Assembly: GCF_047785965.1 (NCBI RefSeq)
Contig: NZ_JBLOBF010000001.1
Location: 186,001 to 250,000 of the forward strand
Source: Caldisericum exile_A
GTDB taxonomy: Bacteria > Caldisericota > Caldisericia > Caldisericales > Caldisericaceae
Direction of reading: 5' to 3'
Length of the DNA: 64,000 nucleotides
Positions 54,802 through 63,962 of the stretch are shown one piece after another (the stretch's first letter is position 1; every line of letters starts with the position of its first letter). Both the position numbers and the translations under genes were made by a program. The notes under the pieces were generated by a model, which was given only the letters and a program-made list of their open reading frames with translations, was not told the DNA's origin and ran no database searches.

Positions 54802-55602
54802 TCATTTCATAAAATTCCATTCTAATGTATTATATTTATTTTTGTATAAATCATATGCAATTTCTAATTCCTCCTTGGTTAAGTTGCTTTCAACCATTTT
54901 TTCTCCTAAAACTTCCTCCATACCTTTTTTTAAGGTCTCTTTTATATCTTTGAAGCCAACTTCTCTTCTCAATTCGTCTGATAAAGATGAAATTTTAAGT
55001 TTTCCAATTTCTATAAGTCTTTCTCTTTGTTTTTCTTCAAGCTTGAAGCATTTAAAAATTGACTCAATATCAACTTTGTAAAGTATAGAACCGTGCTGAA
55101 GTAACCCAAATTTATTTCTCATCTGGGCAGATCCAACTACCTTTTTTCCATTCATTAAAATATCTGAAAATGTAGGTGAAGCAAAACAAGAAGGACTTGA
55201 AACTTCTTTATCTTCACTTTGAGAGAAGTATGCATTTCCTCCCATTATCTCAATTGCGCGAATTATTCCTTTTGAAAGAAAGTGAAAGGAATCTAAGAGG
55301 TTCATTTCAAGAATTTTGTTAGGATAGGCAATCGTTATACTATAAGTTAGCTCTTTATCGTGAAGCACAGCTCTGCCGCCTGTAGGTCTTCTTACAAAAT
55401 CAAACCCCATTATTTTGAGATTCTCAAAATCAACTTCCTTGTTTGCACTCTGAAAGTAGCCAATAGAAAGAGTTGAGGGTTCAAACTGGTAAACACGAAG
55501 GACAGGAGGAGTGCCAAAATTTGCCTGCGCAATTAGTAGTGCCTCGTCAATTGCCATATTCATGGCACCATTGTTTTTTCCAGTGTCAATAAACCTATAC
55601 AT
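54802..55602 (-). CDS. Octanoyltransferase LipM-type (lipoate-protein ligase family)
   Basis: The protein has the biotin/lipoate ligase fold with RRPTGGRAVLHDKELTYS and the MNGKKVVGSAQMR segment ending in LLQHGSI. A Cys in SPSCFASPTFSD lies where LipM has its acyl-carrying Cys. That points to transfer of octanoate from ACP to GcvH rather than use of free lipoate (LplA); LplA remains possible. Its promoter would give an mRNA with a two-base leader. It opens the run of nine minus-strand genes down to the PEGA gene. Confidence 0.8.
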   Translation of the reverse strand: MYRFIDTGKNNGAMNMAIDEALLIAQANFGTPPVLRVYQFEPSTLSIGYFQSANKEVDFENLKIMGFDFVRRPTGGRAVLHDKELTYSITIAYPNKILEMNLLDSFHFLSKGIIRAIEIMGGNAYFSQSEDKEVSSPSCFASPTFSDILMNGKKVVGSAQMRNKFGLLQHGSILYKVDIESIFKCFKLEEKQRERLIEIGKLKISSLSDELRREVGFKDIKETLKKGMEEVLGEKMVESNLTKEELEIAYDLYKNKYNTLEWNFMK

Positions 55603-55610
55603 TACCCAAA

Positions 55611-55639
55611 ATTTTATCAGAATTTGTTTTTTTAATCAA
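55611..55639 (-). promoter_or_regulatory. Promoter of the LipM-type gene, nearly leaderless
   Basis: On the minus strand TTGATT (55639-55634) and TAAAAT (55616-55611) are 17 bases apart. Transcription should start near 55604, two bases before the ATG at 55602. No Shine-Dalgarno is present. Confidence 0.72.
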
Positions 55640-55715
55640 GCCAAACGGAAAAATTTTAAAAGATATATTTTTGTAGTAAAATATTAAAGCCTAAAAAACA
55701 ATAATGGAGGTTTAA

Positions 55716-56885
55716 ATGGAAATTAAAAGAGTAATTATTTTGGTTCTTGATAGCGTAGGAGCAGGTGAAGCAGAAGATGCTATAGAGTATGGTGATTGGG
55801 GTGCAAACACCATATTGCATACTCTTCAGTATAATCCTGATTTAAGGTTACCAAATCTCGAAAGACTGGGATTAAGGGGTGTTGTTTTTAATGAAAATGG
55901 AAACTATATAGCTTCATATGGAAGACTTCGTGAAAACTCTAAAGGGAAAGATTCTATTAGTGGTCACTGGGAGATGGCAGGAGTCATTCTAAAAAAGGCC
56001 TTTCCAACATATCCAAATGGTTTTCCGAAGGAAGTAATAGATAAGTTTGAAAAACTTACAGGCAAGAAAGTTCTTGGAAATAAACCCGCTTCTGGTACAG
56101 AAATAATTAAAGAATATTATGAGGAACATAAGAAAACAGGTAATCCAATAGTGTATACTTCAGCTGATTCAGTTTTTCAAATTGCGGCCCATAAGGATGT
56201 AATACCTCTTGATGAACTATACAAAATGTGTGAAGTTGCAAGATATGAAGTTTGTGTAGGTGAACATGAAGTTGCAAGGGTTATTGCAAGACCTTTTATA
56301 GGAACTCCTGAAACAGGTTTTATTAGAACTTCAGAAAGAAGAGATTATGCAGTAAAACCTCCTTATAAGACTGTTTTGGATTTGATAAAAGAGAAAGGAT
56401 TGAATGTAGTAGGGATTGGAAAAATTCATGACTTATTTGCTGGAGTAGGTCTTACAGAAAGTATTCATACTGAGAACAATATTGATGGCTTGGAAAAGAC
56501 AATTTTAGAAGTTTCGAAGGATTATGAGGGGATTATTTTTACCAATCTTGTCGAATTTGATGCAAACTGGGGACACAGGAGAGATTTTAAAGCATATGGC
56601 AATGGACTCAAAGATGTAGATAATATGATTCCAGCAATTCTTGAAAAAATGAAACCCTACGATATGTTAATTATTACGGCAGATCATGGTTGTGATCCAA
56701 CTTTTAAAGCTCATACAGACCATACACGTGAATTTACACCATTGATTGTTTATGGTGATCATGTTAAACCAAATGTTAATCTTGGTTTAAGACAAAGTAT
56801 TGCCGATATTTCAGCGACTTTGTCACAGATATTTAATGTTGAAAGAATTAATGGTTCAAGCTTTCTTGATTTAATTTACAAATGA
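55716..56885 (+). CDS. deoB: Phosphopentomutase
   Basis: DeoB converts deoxyribose-1-phosphate and ribose-1-phosphate to the 5-phosphates in nucleoside breakdown. The 389-residue alkaline-phosphatase-fold protein has the first metal site VLDSVGAGEAEDA, the central SGHWEMAG, and the C-terminal metal sites TADHGCDPT and HTDHTREFTP. GGAGG precedes the ATG. The promoter is not clear; a TAAAAT near 55680 is a weak candidate. It overlaps recG by four bases. Confidence 0.96.
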   Translation: MEIKRVIILVLDSVGAGEAEDAIEYGDWGANTILHTLQYNPDLRLPNLERLGLRGVVFNENGNYIASYGRLRENSKGKDSISGHWEMAGVILKKAFPTYPNGFPKEVIDKFEKLTGKKVLGNKPASGTEIIKEYYEEHKKTGNPIVYTSADSVFQIAAHKDVIPLDELYKMCEVARYEVCVGEHEVARVIARPFIGTPETGFIRTSERRDYAVKPPYKTVLDLIKEKGLNVVGIGKIHDLFAGVGLTESIHTENNIDGLEKTILEVSKDYEGIIFTNLVEFDANWGHRRDFKAYGNGLKDVDNMIPAILEKMKPYDMLIITADHGCDPTFKAHTDHTREFTPLIVYGDHVKPNVNLGLRQSIADISATLSQIFNVERINGSSFLDLIYK

Positions 56886-59257
56886 GTGTGGAGAAACTTA
56901 GAAAGCTATTATTACTTGAAAGGAAGAGAGGCTATAAAAATGATTCAGTAATTGGAGGTTTCGATAAGTTTGTTTTAGACTTTATTGATAGAACTGTAGA
57001 TTTCAAGAAAAATGAATTACTTAAAATATTTTTAAACTATAATTCATTACCTTTAGAGAAACGAAAAGAAGTTATTAGTAAAGCGTTTGAAATCTTAGAT
57101 GAAGTAAAACTGAATGACAACGAACAAGGCAAAGAAGAAAGTGAAGTTAAAAGAAATACGTATTCAGAAACTAGTGTTGAAAATAGAATAAAATTATCTG
57201 ATTTATTTACACCTGTTCAATTTGTTAAAGGTGTTGGGCCTGAAATTGCAAAGAAACTCAAAAAACTTAATATTGAAACTGTTTATGATTTGTTGTATTA
57301 TTTTCCCCGAGCATATCTTGATCTTAGAAATGTAAAGAAAATTTATTCTTTGAAAAATGGCGAAGCAGCTTTGCTTAAAGTTAAAATTGTTTCGGTTCAG
57401 GAAAGAAAAGGAAAATTAAATATTGTTTCAGTTTTAGGAACAGATGGTACTGGCTATATAGTAGCTACATGGTTTAACCAACCGTATTTAAAAAACATTC
57501 TTAAAGAAGGTATGGAAATTTTCTTGTTTGGAAAAGTGCAATTTTCATACGGTAAATGGGAAATGCCGTCACCTGACTACGAAATTCCTCAAGAGGGAAA
57601 GGAACTTATCAATACATTGAGAATTGCCCCAGTTTATAGTTTAACAGAAGGTTTAAGTCAGAAGATTTTAAGGAATAAATTGATAAATCTTATCGAAAAT
57701 ACTGGAAGTAAATTATTTGACTATGTAGATGAAGAAATTTTACAGAGAAGGAATATGGTTTCTTTAGATTACGCAATTTCTAACATCCATTTTCCACAAA
57801 GCTTTGAGAGTTTGAAGAAGGCAAAAGAACGTCTTATTTTTAATGAATTATTTGAACTGCAATACATTTTAGGTAGAAGGAAACATCTTATAGAAGAAAG
57901 CGAGGGATATAGATTTGTTATTAAAAAGGAATATATTGACGAATTTAATGCTCTAATCCCTTTTGAGCTTACAATAGACCAGAAGAAAGTTATTCAAGAT
58001 ATCATTGATGATCTTACATCTGGACATCCAATGAACAGACTTTTGCATGGTGATGTAGGTTCTGGAAAGACAATAGTTGCTCTTTTTTCATTATTTATTG
58101 CTTATAAAAATGGTTATCAATCAGTGATGATGAGCCCAACTGAAATACTTGCAGAACAGACTTTTAAAACTGCGATTACAATATTTAAAAATACTCCAAT
58201 AGAGCTTGCTCTTTTAACTTCAAGCACTTCAAGTAGAAAGCGAAAAGAAATTCTTGAAGGTTTGGAAAAACATAAAACCGATATGGTTTTTGGAACCCAT
58301 GCACTAATTGAGGAATCTGTCAAATTTGCGGAACTTGGGCTTATAGTTGTTGATGAACAACACCGTTTTGGGGTGCTCCAGAGAGGTTCATTAAAAGAAA
58401 AAGCAATAATTCCTCATACGCTTGTAATGAGCGCAACGCCAATTCCCCGAACTCTTGCATTAACTTTATACGGAGACCTTAATGTAAGTGTTATAAAAGA
58501 GCTACCAAAGGGAAGGATTCCCGTTATTACAAGAGTGTTTTATAATGAAGAAGAGCTTGCATATAGACATGTAAGAGAAGAATTAGACAAAGGTCACAAG
58601 GCTTATGTTGTTTGTCCTCTTATTGAAGATTCAGAAAGTTTGGATGCGCAATCTGTTGAAAAAGTGTATGAAAGATTAGCACAAAATCATCTCAAAGGGT
58701 ATAAAATCGCAAAGTTGCACGGTGGAATGTCAGGAAAGGAAAAGGCCCAAGTCATGGAAGATTTTAGAAACGGGAAATACCAAATTCTTGTATCCACTAC
58801 AGTTGTTGAAGTGGGGGTTGATGTGAAAGATGCAACTGTTATTGTTATCGAAGATGCAGACAGATTTGGTCTTGCAACACTTCACCAGTTAAGAGGCAGG
58901 GTTGGAAGAAGCAATCTTCAGTCTTATTGTTTTCTTATCACGCGGAACCCTTCTAAAGATGCGATTGAAAGACTCAACATTCTTGAGAAAACCAACAATG
59001 GTTTTGAAGTTGCCGAATTTGATTTGAGGCTCAGGGGGCCTGGAGAAATTTTTGGGACAAAACAGTCTGGTCTTCCTGACTTTAAAATAACTACTCTTGT
59101 GGGGGAAATGGATATGAAAATTCTTGAAATTGCAAGAGAAGAAGCATTAAATCTTCTTAGTGGAAATACAAAATATGATCCCGAAAAACTAAAGGAGTTT
59201 TATAAACTGCTATCAATTAAATATAAGAATAAAATTCCGCTCATAGAGGTTGCATGA
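56882..59257 (+). CDS. recG: ATP-dependent DNA helicase RecG
   Basis: RecG remodels stalled replication forks and branched DNA. The 791-residue protein has an N-terminal helical extension of about 100 residues as in Thermotoga RecG, then the wedge domain starting at FVKGVGPEIAKKLKKL, and helicase motifs: Walker A LLHGDVGSGKT, DEQHRFGV, MSATPIPRTLALT, and the C-terminal QLRGRVGRS. The ATG overlaps the deoB stop (ATGA), and rsmD overlaps its end. Confidence 0.97.
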   Translation: MSVEKLRKLLLLERKRGYKNDSVIGGFDKFVLDFIDRTVDFKKNELLKIFLNYNSLPLEKRKEVISKAFEILDEVKLNDNEQGKEESEVKRNTYSETSVENRIKLSDLFTPVQFVKGVGPEIAKKLKKLNIETVYDLLYYFPRAYLDLRNVKKIYSLKNGEAALLKVKIVSVQERKGKLNIVSVLGTDGTGYIVATWFNQPYLKNILKEGMEIFLFGKVQFSYGKWEMPSPDYEIPQEGKELINTLRIAPVYSLTEGLSQKILRNKLINLIENTGSKLFDYVDEEILQRRNMVSLDYAISNIHFPQSFESLKKAKERLIFNELFELQYILGRRKHLIEESEGYRFVIKKEYIDEFNALIPFELTIDQKKVIQDIIDDLTSGHPMNRLLHGDVGSGKTIVALFSLFIAYKNGYQSVMMSPTEILAEQTFKTAITIFKNTPIELALLTSSTSSRKRKEILEGLEKHKTDMVFGTHALIEESVKFAELGLIVVDEQHRFGVLQRGSLKEKAIIPHTLVMSATPIPRTLALTLYGDLNVSVIKELPKGRIPVITRVFYNEEELAYRHVREELDKGHKAYVVCPLIEDSESLDAQSVEKVYERLAQNHLKGYKIAKLHGGMSGKEKAQVMEDFRNGKYQILVSTTVVEVGVDVKDATVIVIEDADRFGLATLHQLRGRVGRSNLQSYCFLITRNPSKDAIERLNILEKTNNGFEVAEFDLRLRGPGEIFGTKQSGLPDFKITTLVGEMDMKILEIAREEALNLLSGNTKYDPEKLKEFYKLLSIKYKNKIPLIEVA

Positions 59258-59817
59258 TGAGAGTTGTGACTGGTAAGTTCAAAGGAATGGAAATCGTTTC
59301 ACCACCAAAAGATTTAGAACTAAGACCTACAAGCGATAGAGTAAGAGAAGCCATTTTTGATGTAATTCGTTTTGATATTTACGGAAAGGTTTTTCTCGAT
59401 TTATTTGCGGGTTCTGGAGCTGTGGGTATAGAAGCTTTAAGCGAAGGCGCTGAGTTTGTTTATTTTGTCGAAAACAATCCGAGGGCAATTCAAGTAATAA
59501 AGAGAAATATTTTAAGATTCGGGATTATAGATAATTCTAAAGTTATTTTTAAAGATGTTTTTAAATTTCTGTCCAAGCCTGAATTAGAAAGAAAAATTGA
59601 TTTTATTTTCCTTGATCCTCCTTATAAAATGCACTTTGTAAGTCAGATACTTGAAATACTCAAAGATTCTTCTATTATTGAAAGCAATTCAGTAATTATT
59701 GCTGAACATTCAAAAGAAGAGATATTAAATGAAGAATATAAGGGCCGTTTATTAATTTCGAAATATAAAGAGAAAAGGTATGGGAAGATCTTAGTTTCTT
59801 ATTTTGTAGCAGAGTAA
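59254..59817 (+). CDS. rsmD: 16S rRNA (guanine(966)-N(2))-methyltransferase RsmD
   Basis: RsmD methylates G966 of 16S rRNA. The 187-residue protein has the N-terminal GKFKGMEI, RPTSDRVREAIFDV, the SAM site LDLFAGSGAVGIEAL and the catalytic FLDPPYK. Two adjacent ATGs (59254, 59257) overlap the recG stop; the first is used. The protein is the last gene of the deoB-recG-rsmD run. Confidence 0.93.
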   Translation: MMRVVTGKFKGMEIVSPPKDLELRPTSDRVREAIFDVIRFDIYGKVFLDLFAGSGAVGIEALSEGAEFVYFVENNPRAIQVIKRNILRFGIIDNSKVIFKDVFKFLSKPELERKIDFIFLDPPYKMHFVSQILEILKDSSIIESNSVIIAEHSKEEILNEEYKGRLLISKYKEKRYGKILVSYFVAE

Positions 59818-59821
59818 CTAA

Positions 59822-60178
59822 TCAGAACGTTGGCTTAAAAATAATGTGTATAAGGAACATGAACCCGTAAATATAAAGTCCAGTTAGAAATAGCAGTAAC
59901 CAAGAGTTTAACCCTAAATTCTGGTCGAGCTTTGTTTCCTTAAACAAAGGTTTAAGAATTTGGAAATATATTTTAGAAAGAGGAACCTTTTCCCCTAAAT
60001 TTCCAAGTGAGAGAATTGCGCTTATTACAATTAAAAGGCTTCCTTCAAAAAAATAAGTGTTTAAAAGTGAAATTAAATTAGGCCCATATATTATGTATGT
60101 AATTAAAAAGGTTATAGAAGTCAAAACAAAGGCAACAGCAAAGCATGAAGTTAAAATTTTAAATGTTTGTTTTATCAT
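59822..60178 (-). CDS. Small membrane protein of unknown function
   Basis: I do not recognise this 118-residue protein. It has about three hydrophobic segments (8-30, 43-62, 90-115) with a basic loop between the second and third. The ATG at 60178 is used; a TTG three bases upstream is possible. It has no Shine-Dalgarno, and its predicted transcript starts only about two bases before the ATG. It ends four bases from the rsmD stop, tail to tail. Confidence 0.6.
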   Translation of the reverse strand: MIKQTFKILTSCFAVAFVLTSITFLITYIIYGPNLISLLNTYFFEGSLLIVISAILSLGNLGEKVPLSKIYFQILKPLFKETKLDQNLGLNSWLLLFLTGLYIYGFMFLIHIIFKPTF

Positions 60179-60214
60179 CAAAATGTATTATAATTCCAAT
60201 GGTTAAATTTGCAA
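60167..60214. promoter_or_regulatory. Bidirectional promoter with overlapping -10 boxes
   Basis: The core ATTATAAT at 60187-60194 gives TATAAT on both strands. On the plus strand TTGTTT (60167-60172) lies 16 bases upstream of TATAAT (60189-60194), starting the MoeA-PBP transcript near 60201. On the minus strand TTGCAA (60214-60209) lies 16 bases upstream of TATAAT (60192-60187), starting the small membrane gene near 60180. Confidence 0.6.
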
Positions 60215-60225
60215 GGTGCATAACA

Positions 60226-62136
60226 ATGAAAGAAATTTTTTTTAAAAAGGAAAGTCTTGAAAACGCAATAAGAATCTTTAGCGACGCGCTAAAAGAGAAA
60301 AGAGTTTTCAAAAAGTTAAAAGAAGAGGAAATCTCTGTTTATGAGAGTTTAGGTAGAATTACTTCAAGACCTATTGTAGCGAAAATTTCAAATCCTTTCT
60401 TTAATGCCTCTGCTGTTGATGGCTTTGCGGTTAAGTCAAGTCTTACGGCATTCGCAACAATAAACAATCCAAAATTGTTTGAAATTGGAAAGGACGCGAT
60501 ACCTGTAAACACAGGTGATCCTATTAATTATCCATTTGACAGTGTTGTTATGGTAGAAGATGTTGAGGTAACGGAGAAATTTATTAAGATTTTTTCGCCG
60601 CTTCATATGTATGAAAATGTCCGTGTAATTGGTGAAGATTTTGCTAAGGGTGAGATTGTTGTTCCCATATACGAAAAAATTACCCCTGCCCATATCGGAG
60701 TATTAATTTCTTCTTACAATGATAGAATTTTCGTTTTAGAGAAACCGAAGGTTTTCATTATTCCAACTGGAGAAGAGGTCAAAAGATTGGGGCAGGACTT
60801 AAAAATAGGTGACGTTATCGATTCAAATTCTTATATGATTGCTTCATTCTTAAAGGAATTTGGCGCTGATCCTTACATTTCAGATGAAATTTTTCCAAAC
60901 GATTTTGATATACTAAGAAAAATCATTGAAGAATCTTCAAAAAAATTTCATTTAATAGTAGTAGTTGGAGGATCAGCAAAGGGAAGAAAGGACCTTATAG
61001 GGGATGTTTTTGAAAGTTTTTCAAAAGTTCTCTTCCACGGACTTACAATACAACCGGGTAAACCTCTGATAATTGGTTTTAATGGAGACATTCCCTTAAT
61101 TGGATGTCCAGGGTTTCCTGTTTCTTCTTACATTGATTCAAAGATATTTCTCAAAGTTGCAGTTGAACATCTTACTTCTGTTTCGTTAGATTTTCCAAGA
61201 AAAATTTTAGCAACTGTAAAAAGAGATATTCCATCTTCTTTAGGGATTGAGGAATTCGTTAGAGTAAAGTTAGCAAAGATTGATAATGATATAGTGTGTG
61301 TTCCTCTTAAGAGAGGTGCAGCAAATCTTACAACAGTTGCAAGAGGTGATGGAATATTAAGAATTGACGAAAATAGTGAAGGAATAAGCTCGGGTTCTCA
61401 AGTAGAAGTAGAACTTTTAAAAAGTGAGTTTGAAATTATTTCTCAGCTTCTTTTTATTGGCAGTAACGATCCTTTGCTTGAATATATACTAAATATGGTT
61501 AAAAAAGAAAACCCTCAGTTCAAATTTGGAATAATTAATGTAGGAAGTTTGGGAGGACTTTTATCCCTTGCAAGAGGCGAAACAATAATTACATCAATAC
61601 ATTTATTCGATAGCGAGACACAGACTTACAATACTCCATACCTTAAGAAATATTTACAACCTGATTCATATTTAAGACTTCATTTAGTAAATCGGAATCA
61701 AGGACTTATTGTTCAGAAGGGGAATCCCAAAGGCATTAAAACTTTAGAAGATCTTGAAAGAGGAGATGTTAAATTTATTAATAGACAAAAAGGTTCTGGA
61801 ACAAGAGTTTATTTTGATTATCTATTATCAGAAAGAAGTATTGATAAAGAAAAGATAAATGGCTATGATTTAGAAGAGACAACACATTTAGGTGTAGCAA
61901 ATGCAGTTAAAGATGGGATTGTGGATTGTGGAATGGGAATAGAATATGTTGCCAAATTGTTTGATCTTGATTTTATCGAATTAGGTGAGGAGGAATATGA
62001 ACTTATCATCCGAAAGGATTATTTACAAGATCCAAGAATAGTTCAACTTTTGGCGAAAATTAGCGAAGTAGAGTCCAAAAATTTGATGAGAAATTTTGTT
62101 GGATATAAATGGGTTAATAAGATGAAGGAGGAATGA
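60226..62136 (+). CDS. MoeA-like molybdopterin protein fused to a periplasmic-binding-protein-like domain
   Basis: Residues 1-405 are a MoeA domain (SNPFFNASAVDGFAVKS, PVNTGDPIN, VVVGGSAKGRKDLI, PGKPLIIGF), the enzyme that inserts molybdate or tungstate into molybdopterin. Residues 420-630 are a PBP-like domain (GSGTRVYFDYLL, THLGVANAVKDGIVDCGMG). Start at ATG 60226 is set by AAGGTG seven bases upstream; the frame opens further up at 60163, but that lies over the promoter. The MFS gene follows at once. Confidence 0.92.
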   Translation: MKEIFFKKESLENAIRIFSDALKEKRVFKKLKEEEISVYESLGRITSRPIVAKISNPFFNASAVDGFAVKSSLTAFATINNPKLFEIGKDAIPVNTGDPINYPFDSVVMVEDVEVTEKFIKIFSPLHMYENVRVIGEDFAKGEIVVPIYEKITPAHIGVLISSYNDRIFVLEKPKVFIIPTGEEVKRLGQDLKIGDVIDSNSYMIASFLKEFGADPYISDEIFPNDFDILRKIIEESSKKFHLIVVVGGSAKGRKDLIGDVFESFSKVLFHGLTIQPGKPLIIGFNGDIPLIGCPGFPVSSYIDSKIFLKVAVEHLTSVSLDFPRKILATVKRDIPSSLGIEEFVRVKLAKIDNDIVCVPLKRGAANLTTVARGDGILRIDENSEGISSGSQVEVELLKSEFEIISQLLFIGSNDPLLEYILNMVKKENPQFKFGIINVGSLGGLLSLARGETIITSIHLFDSETQTYNTPYLKKYLQPDSYLRLHLVNRNQGLIVQKGNPKGIKTLEDLERGDVKFINRQKGSGTRVYFDYLLSERSIDKEKINGYDLEETTHLGVANAVKDGIVDCGMGIEYVAKLFDLDFIELGEEEYELIIRKDYLQDPRIVQLLAKISEVESKNLMRNFVGYKWVNKMKEE

Positions 62137-62138
62137 AA

Positions 62139-63287
62139 ATGAAGAAAAAACTTAATCCCAATGTAATAATTCTAGGTCTTGCAAGTTTCTTTACGGATAT
62201 TTCTACTGAAATGATAACTCGAGTTCTTCCCCTTTTCCTTGAGTCGATAGGCGCAGGAGGAGCGTTCATTGGAGTTGTTGAAGGTCTTGCTGAGACAATT
62301 GCTTCACTTCTTAAAGTCTTTTCAGGTTATATTTCTGACAAAGTAAGAAATCGCAAATGGCTTACGATTTTTGGATATGCTGAATCAACGATTTCAAAAG
62401 CGTTTTTGCTTGTAGTTAATTCACCTGTTGGTGTCCTTGCTGTAAGAGCTTTTGAGCGCATTGGCAAAGGAATCAGAACCTCCCCTCGTGATGCCCTAAT
62501 TGCATCATATACTGATGAAACAAATAGAGGTTTTTACTTTGGATTACACAGGGCACTTGATACGTTAGGTGCAGCACTTGGCCCGCTTTTAGGTTTCTGG
62601 GTACTTGAGAAGTTCGGAAAAACAAATTATAGAGAAATTTTTAAAATAGCGCTAATTCCTGCTGTAATTGCAGTTATAATTTTGTTTTTTATTCAAGAGA
62701 AAAAACTTGAAAATGGAAAAAAAGTACATATTAGTTTCCTTTCAAATTTAAAGCTGGGAAGACGTTATTATATGTTTCTAATTTCAATTTTAATATTCAC
62801 TCTCGGAAATAGTTCTGATGCTTTTATTACTATGTATTCGGGAAGTATTGGGGTACTCCCAACAACAATACTTCTTATGTGGACGTTACACAGTATTGTT
62901 TATGCAGCTTTATCGACACCATTGGGATCTCTTTCTGATAAGATTGGAAGAAAAACAACTCTTATCATTGGAATATTAATTTATGGCTTAAGTTATTTAT
63001 TGTTTGCCATAACTAAGGAGCCAAATTTCTTGTGGTTTGTGTATGCTTTGTACGGTGTTTATTACGCAATGTCAGAAGGTATACAAAAGGCGTTTGTTTC
63101 AGATCTTGTAACTGATGATAAAATGAGAGGAACAGCTTTTGGCATATATAATTTTGCTATTGGCATTATGGCATTTCCTGCCTCTCTTATTGCTGGCATC
63201 CTCTATCAGTTTGTTGCACCAAACGTTCCTTTTTATTTCGGAGGCGTACTTGCAGTTGTAGCAGGAGTATTTTTGCTATTCATTTAG
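62139..63287 (+). CDS. Major facilitator superfamily transporter
   Basis: The 382-residue protein has about 12 spans. Span 1 is LASFFTDISTEMITRVLPLFL, loop 2-3 holds GYISDKVRNRKWLTIFGY, a GKGIRTSPRDALIASYT segment lies before span 5, and GSLSDKIGRKTTLIIG lies in the second half. Substrate is unknown. ATG 62139 is preferred because AAGGAGG lies seven bases before it and almost touches the first ATG at 62133. It follows the MoeA-PBP gene, which makes oxyanion or cofactor transport a weak possibility. Confidence 0.85.
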   Translation: MKKKLNPNVIILGLASFFTDISTEMITRVLPLFLESIGAGGAFIGVVEGLAETIASLLKVFSGYISDKVRNRKWLTIFGYAESTISKAFLLVVNSPVGVLAVRAFERIGKGIRTSPRDALIASYTDETNRGFYFGLHRALDTLGAALGPLLGFWVLEKFGKTNYREIFKIALIPAVIAVIILFFIQEKKLENGKKVHISFLSNLKLGRRYYMFLISILIFTLGNSSDAFITMYSGSIGVLPTTILLMWTLHSIVYAALSTPLGSLSDKIGRKTTLIIGILIYGLSYLLFAITKEPNFLWFVYALYGVYYAMSEGIQKAFVSDLVTDDKMRGTAFGIYNFAIGIMAFPASLIAGILYQFVAPNVPFYFGGVLAVVAGVFLLFI

Positions 63288-63962
63288 TGCAAATTTCTTT
63301 ATTAAGTAATAACCTAAAATTTCAAACATAATGATACTTGTAATCGTAGCAGTAAATATTGAAGTTCCGAATATTGTTAAGTATTCTCCTGAAAGATAAG
63401 CAAAATATGCACTTAACATAGACTGAGGAATAAGCGTAATAATAATGTTCTTTATTGAATTTGTTTCAATAATCTTTAATTTTTGAATTATAATGGCTCC
63501 AACGGACTTACCTATGAGTCTTATAAATAGTATTAAAATGCTTGGAAGCAAAAACTTTTCAATTCTTATAAGTCCAACATAACTTATCGAATAGATAATA
63601 AAGAGTGTATAAAAAATTTGGTCAATCTCTTTGAGAGAAAATCTTACAATTTTTATTATTTCATTTTTTGAGGTATTGGAAAAAACTATTCCTGCAATAA
63701 GAGATACAATGATTGAGTGAAGCTTCAAATACTCGGAAATACCAACAAAAAGCAAAATAAACGAAAATAAAGTTATAATTTGAGGGAACTTATTGAAGCC
63801 GTATCTTTCAAATCTTGAAAACAACAAACCCAATAGTATACCTAAAGCTATAGATAATATGATTTCTCCTACAGTTAATAAAATTGCATTTGTAGGCTCA
63901 TTTTGGAAAATTGTTTTAAACTTTAGAAGCGGGAAAAAAAAGAAAGAAAAATATCTCGGCAA
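63276..63962 (-). CDS. Cation:proton antiporter-type membrane protein, C-terminal part, frame broken upstream
   Basis: The 228-residue frame has about seven hydrophobic spans in the pattern of CPA-family Na+(K+)/H+ exchangers (SIIVSLIAGIVFSN; GLIRIEKFLLPSILILFIRLIGKSVGAI). A TTG at 63962 follows an in-frame TGA, and no start signal is seen. The codons just upstream continue the same protein in another frame, so this is the distal part of a longer gene. It overlaps the MFS gene by 12 bases tail to tail. The rest lies outside the window. Confidence 0.6.
   Translation of the reverse strand: MPRYFSFFFFPLLKFKTIFQNEPTNAILLTVGEIILSIALGILLGLLFSRFERYGFNKFPQIITLFSFILLFVGISEYLKLHSIIVSLIAGIVFSNTSKNEIIKIVRFSLKEIDQIFYTLFIIYSISYVGLIRIEKFLLPSILILFIRLIGKSVGAIIIQKLKIIETNSIKNIIITLIPQSMLSAYFAYLSGEYLTIFGTSIFTATITSIIMFEILGYYLIKKFALNE

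Noticed and set aside
54802..55602. Assignment as LplA lipoate-protein ligase
   Set aside because: The Cys in SPSCFASP and the neighbouring MNGKKVVGSAQMR segment fit LipM-type octanoyltransferase better, though LplA is not excluded.
60163..60225. Longer N terminus for the MoeA-PBP protein
   Set aside because: The extra codons cover the shared promoter, and AAGGTG marks the ATG at 60226.
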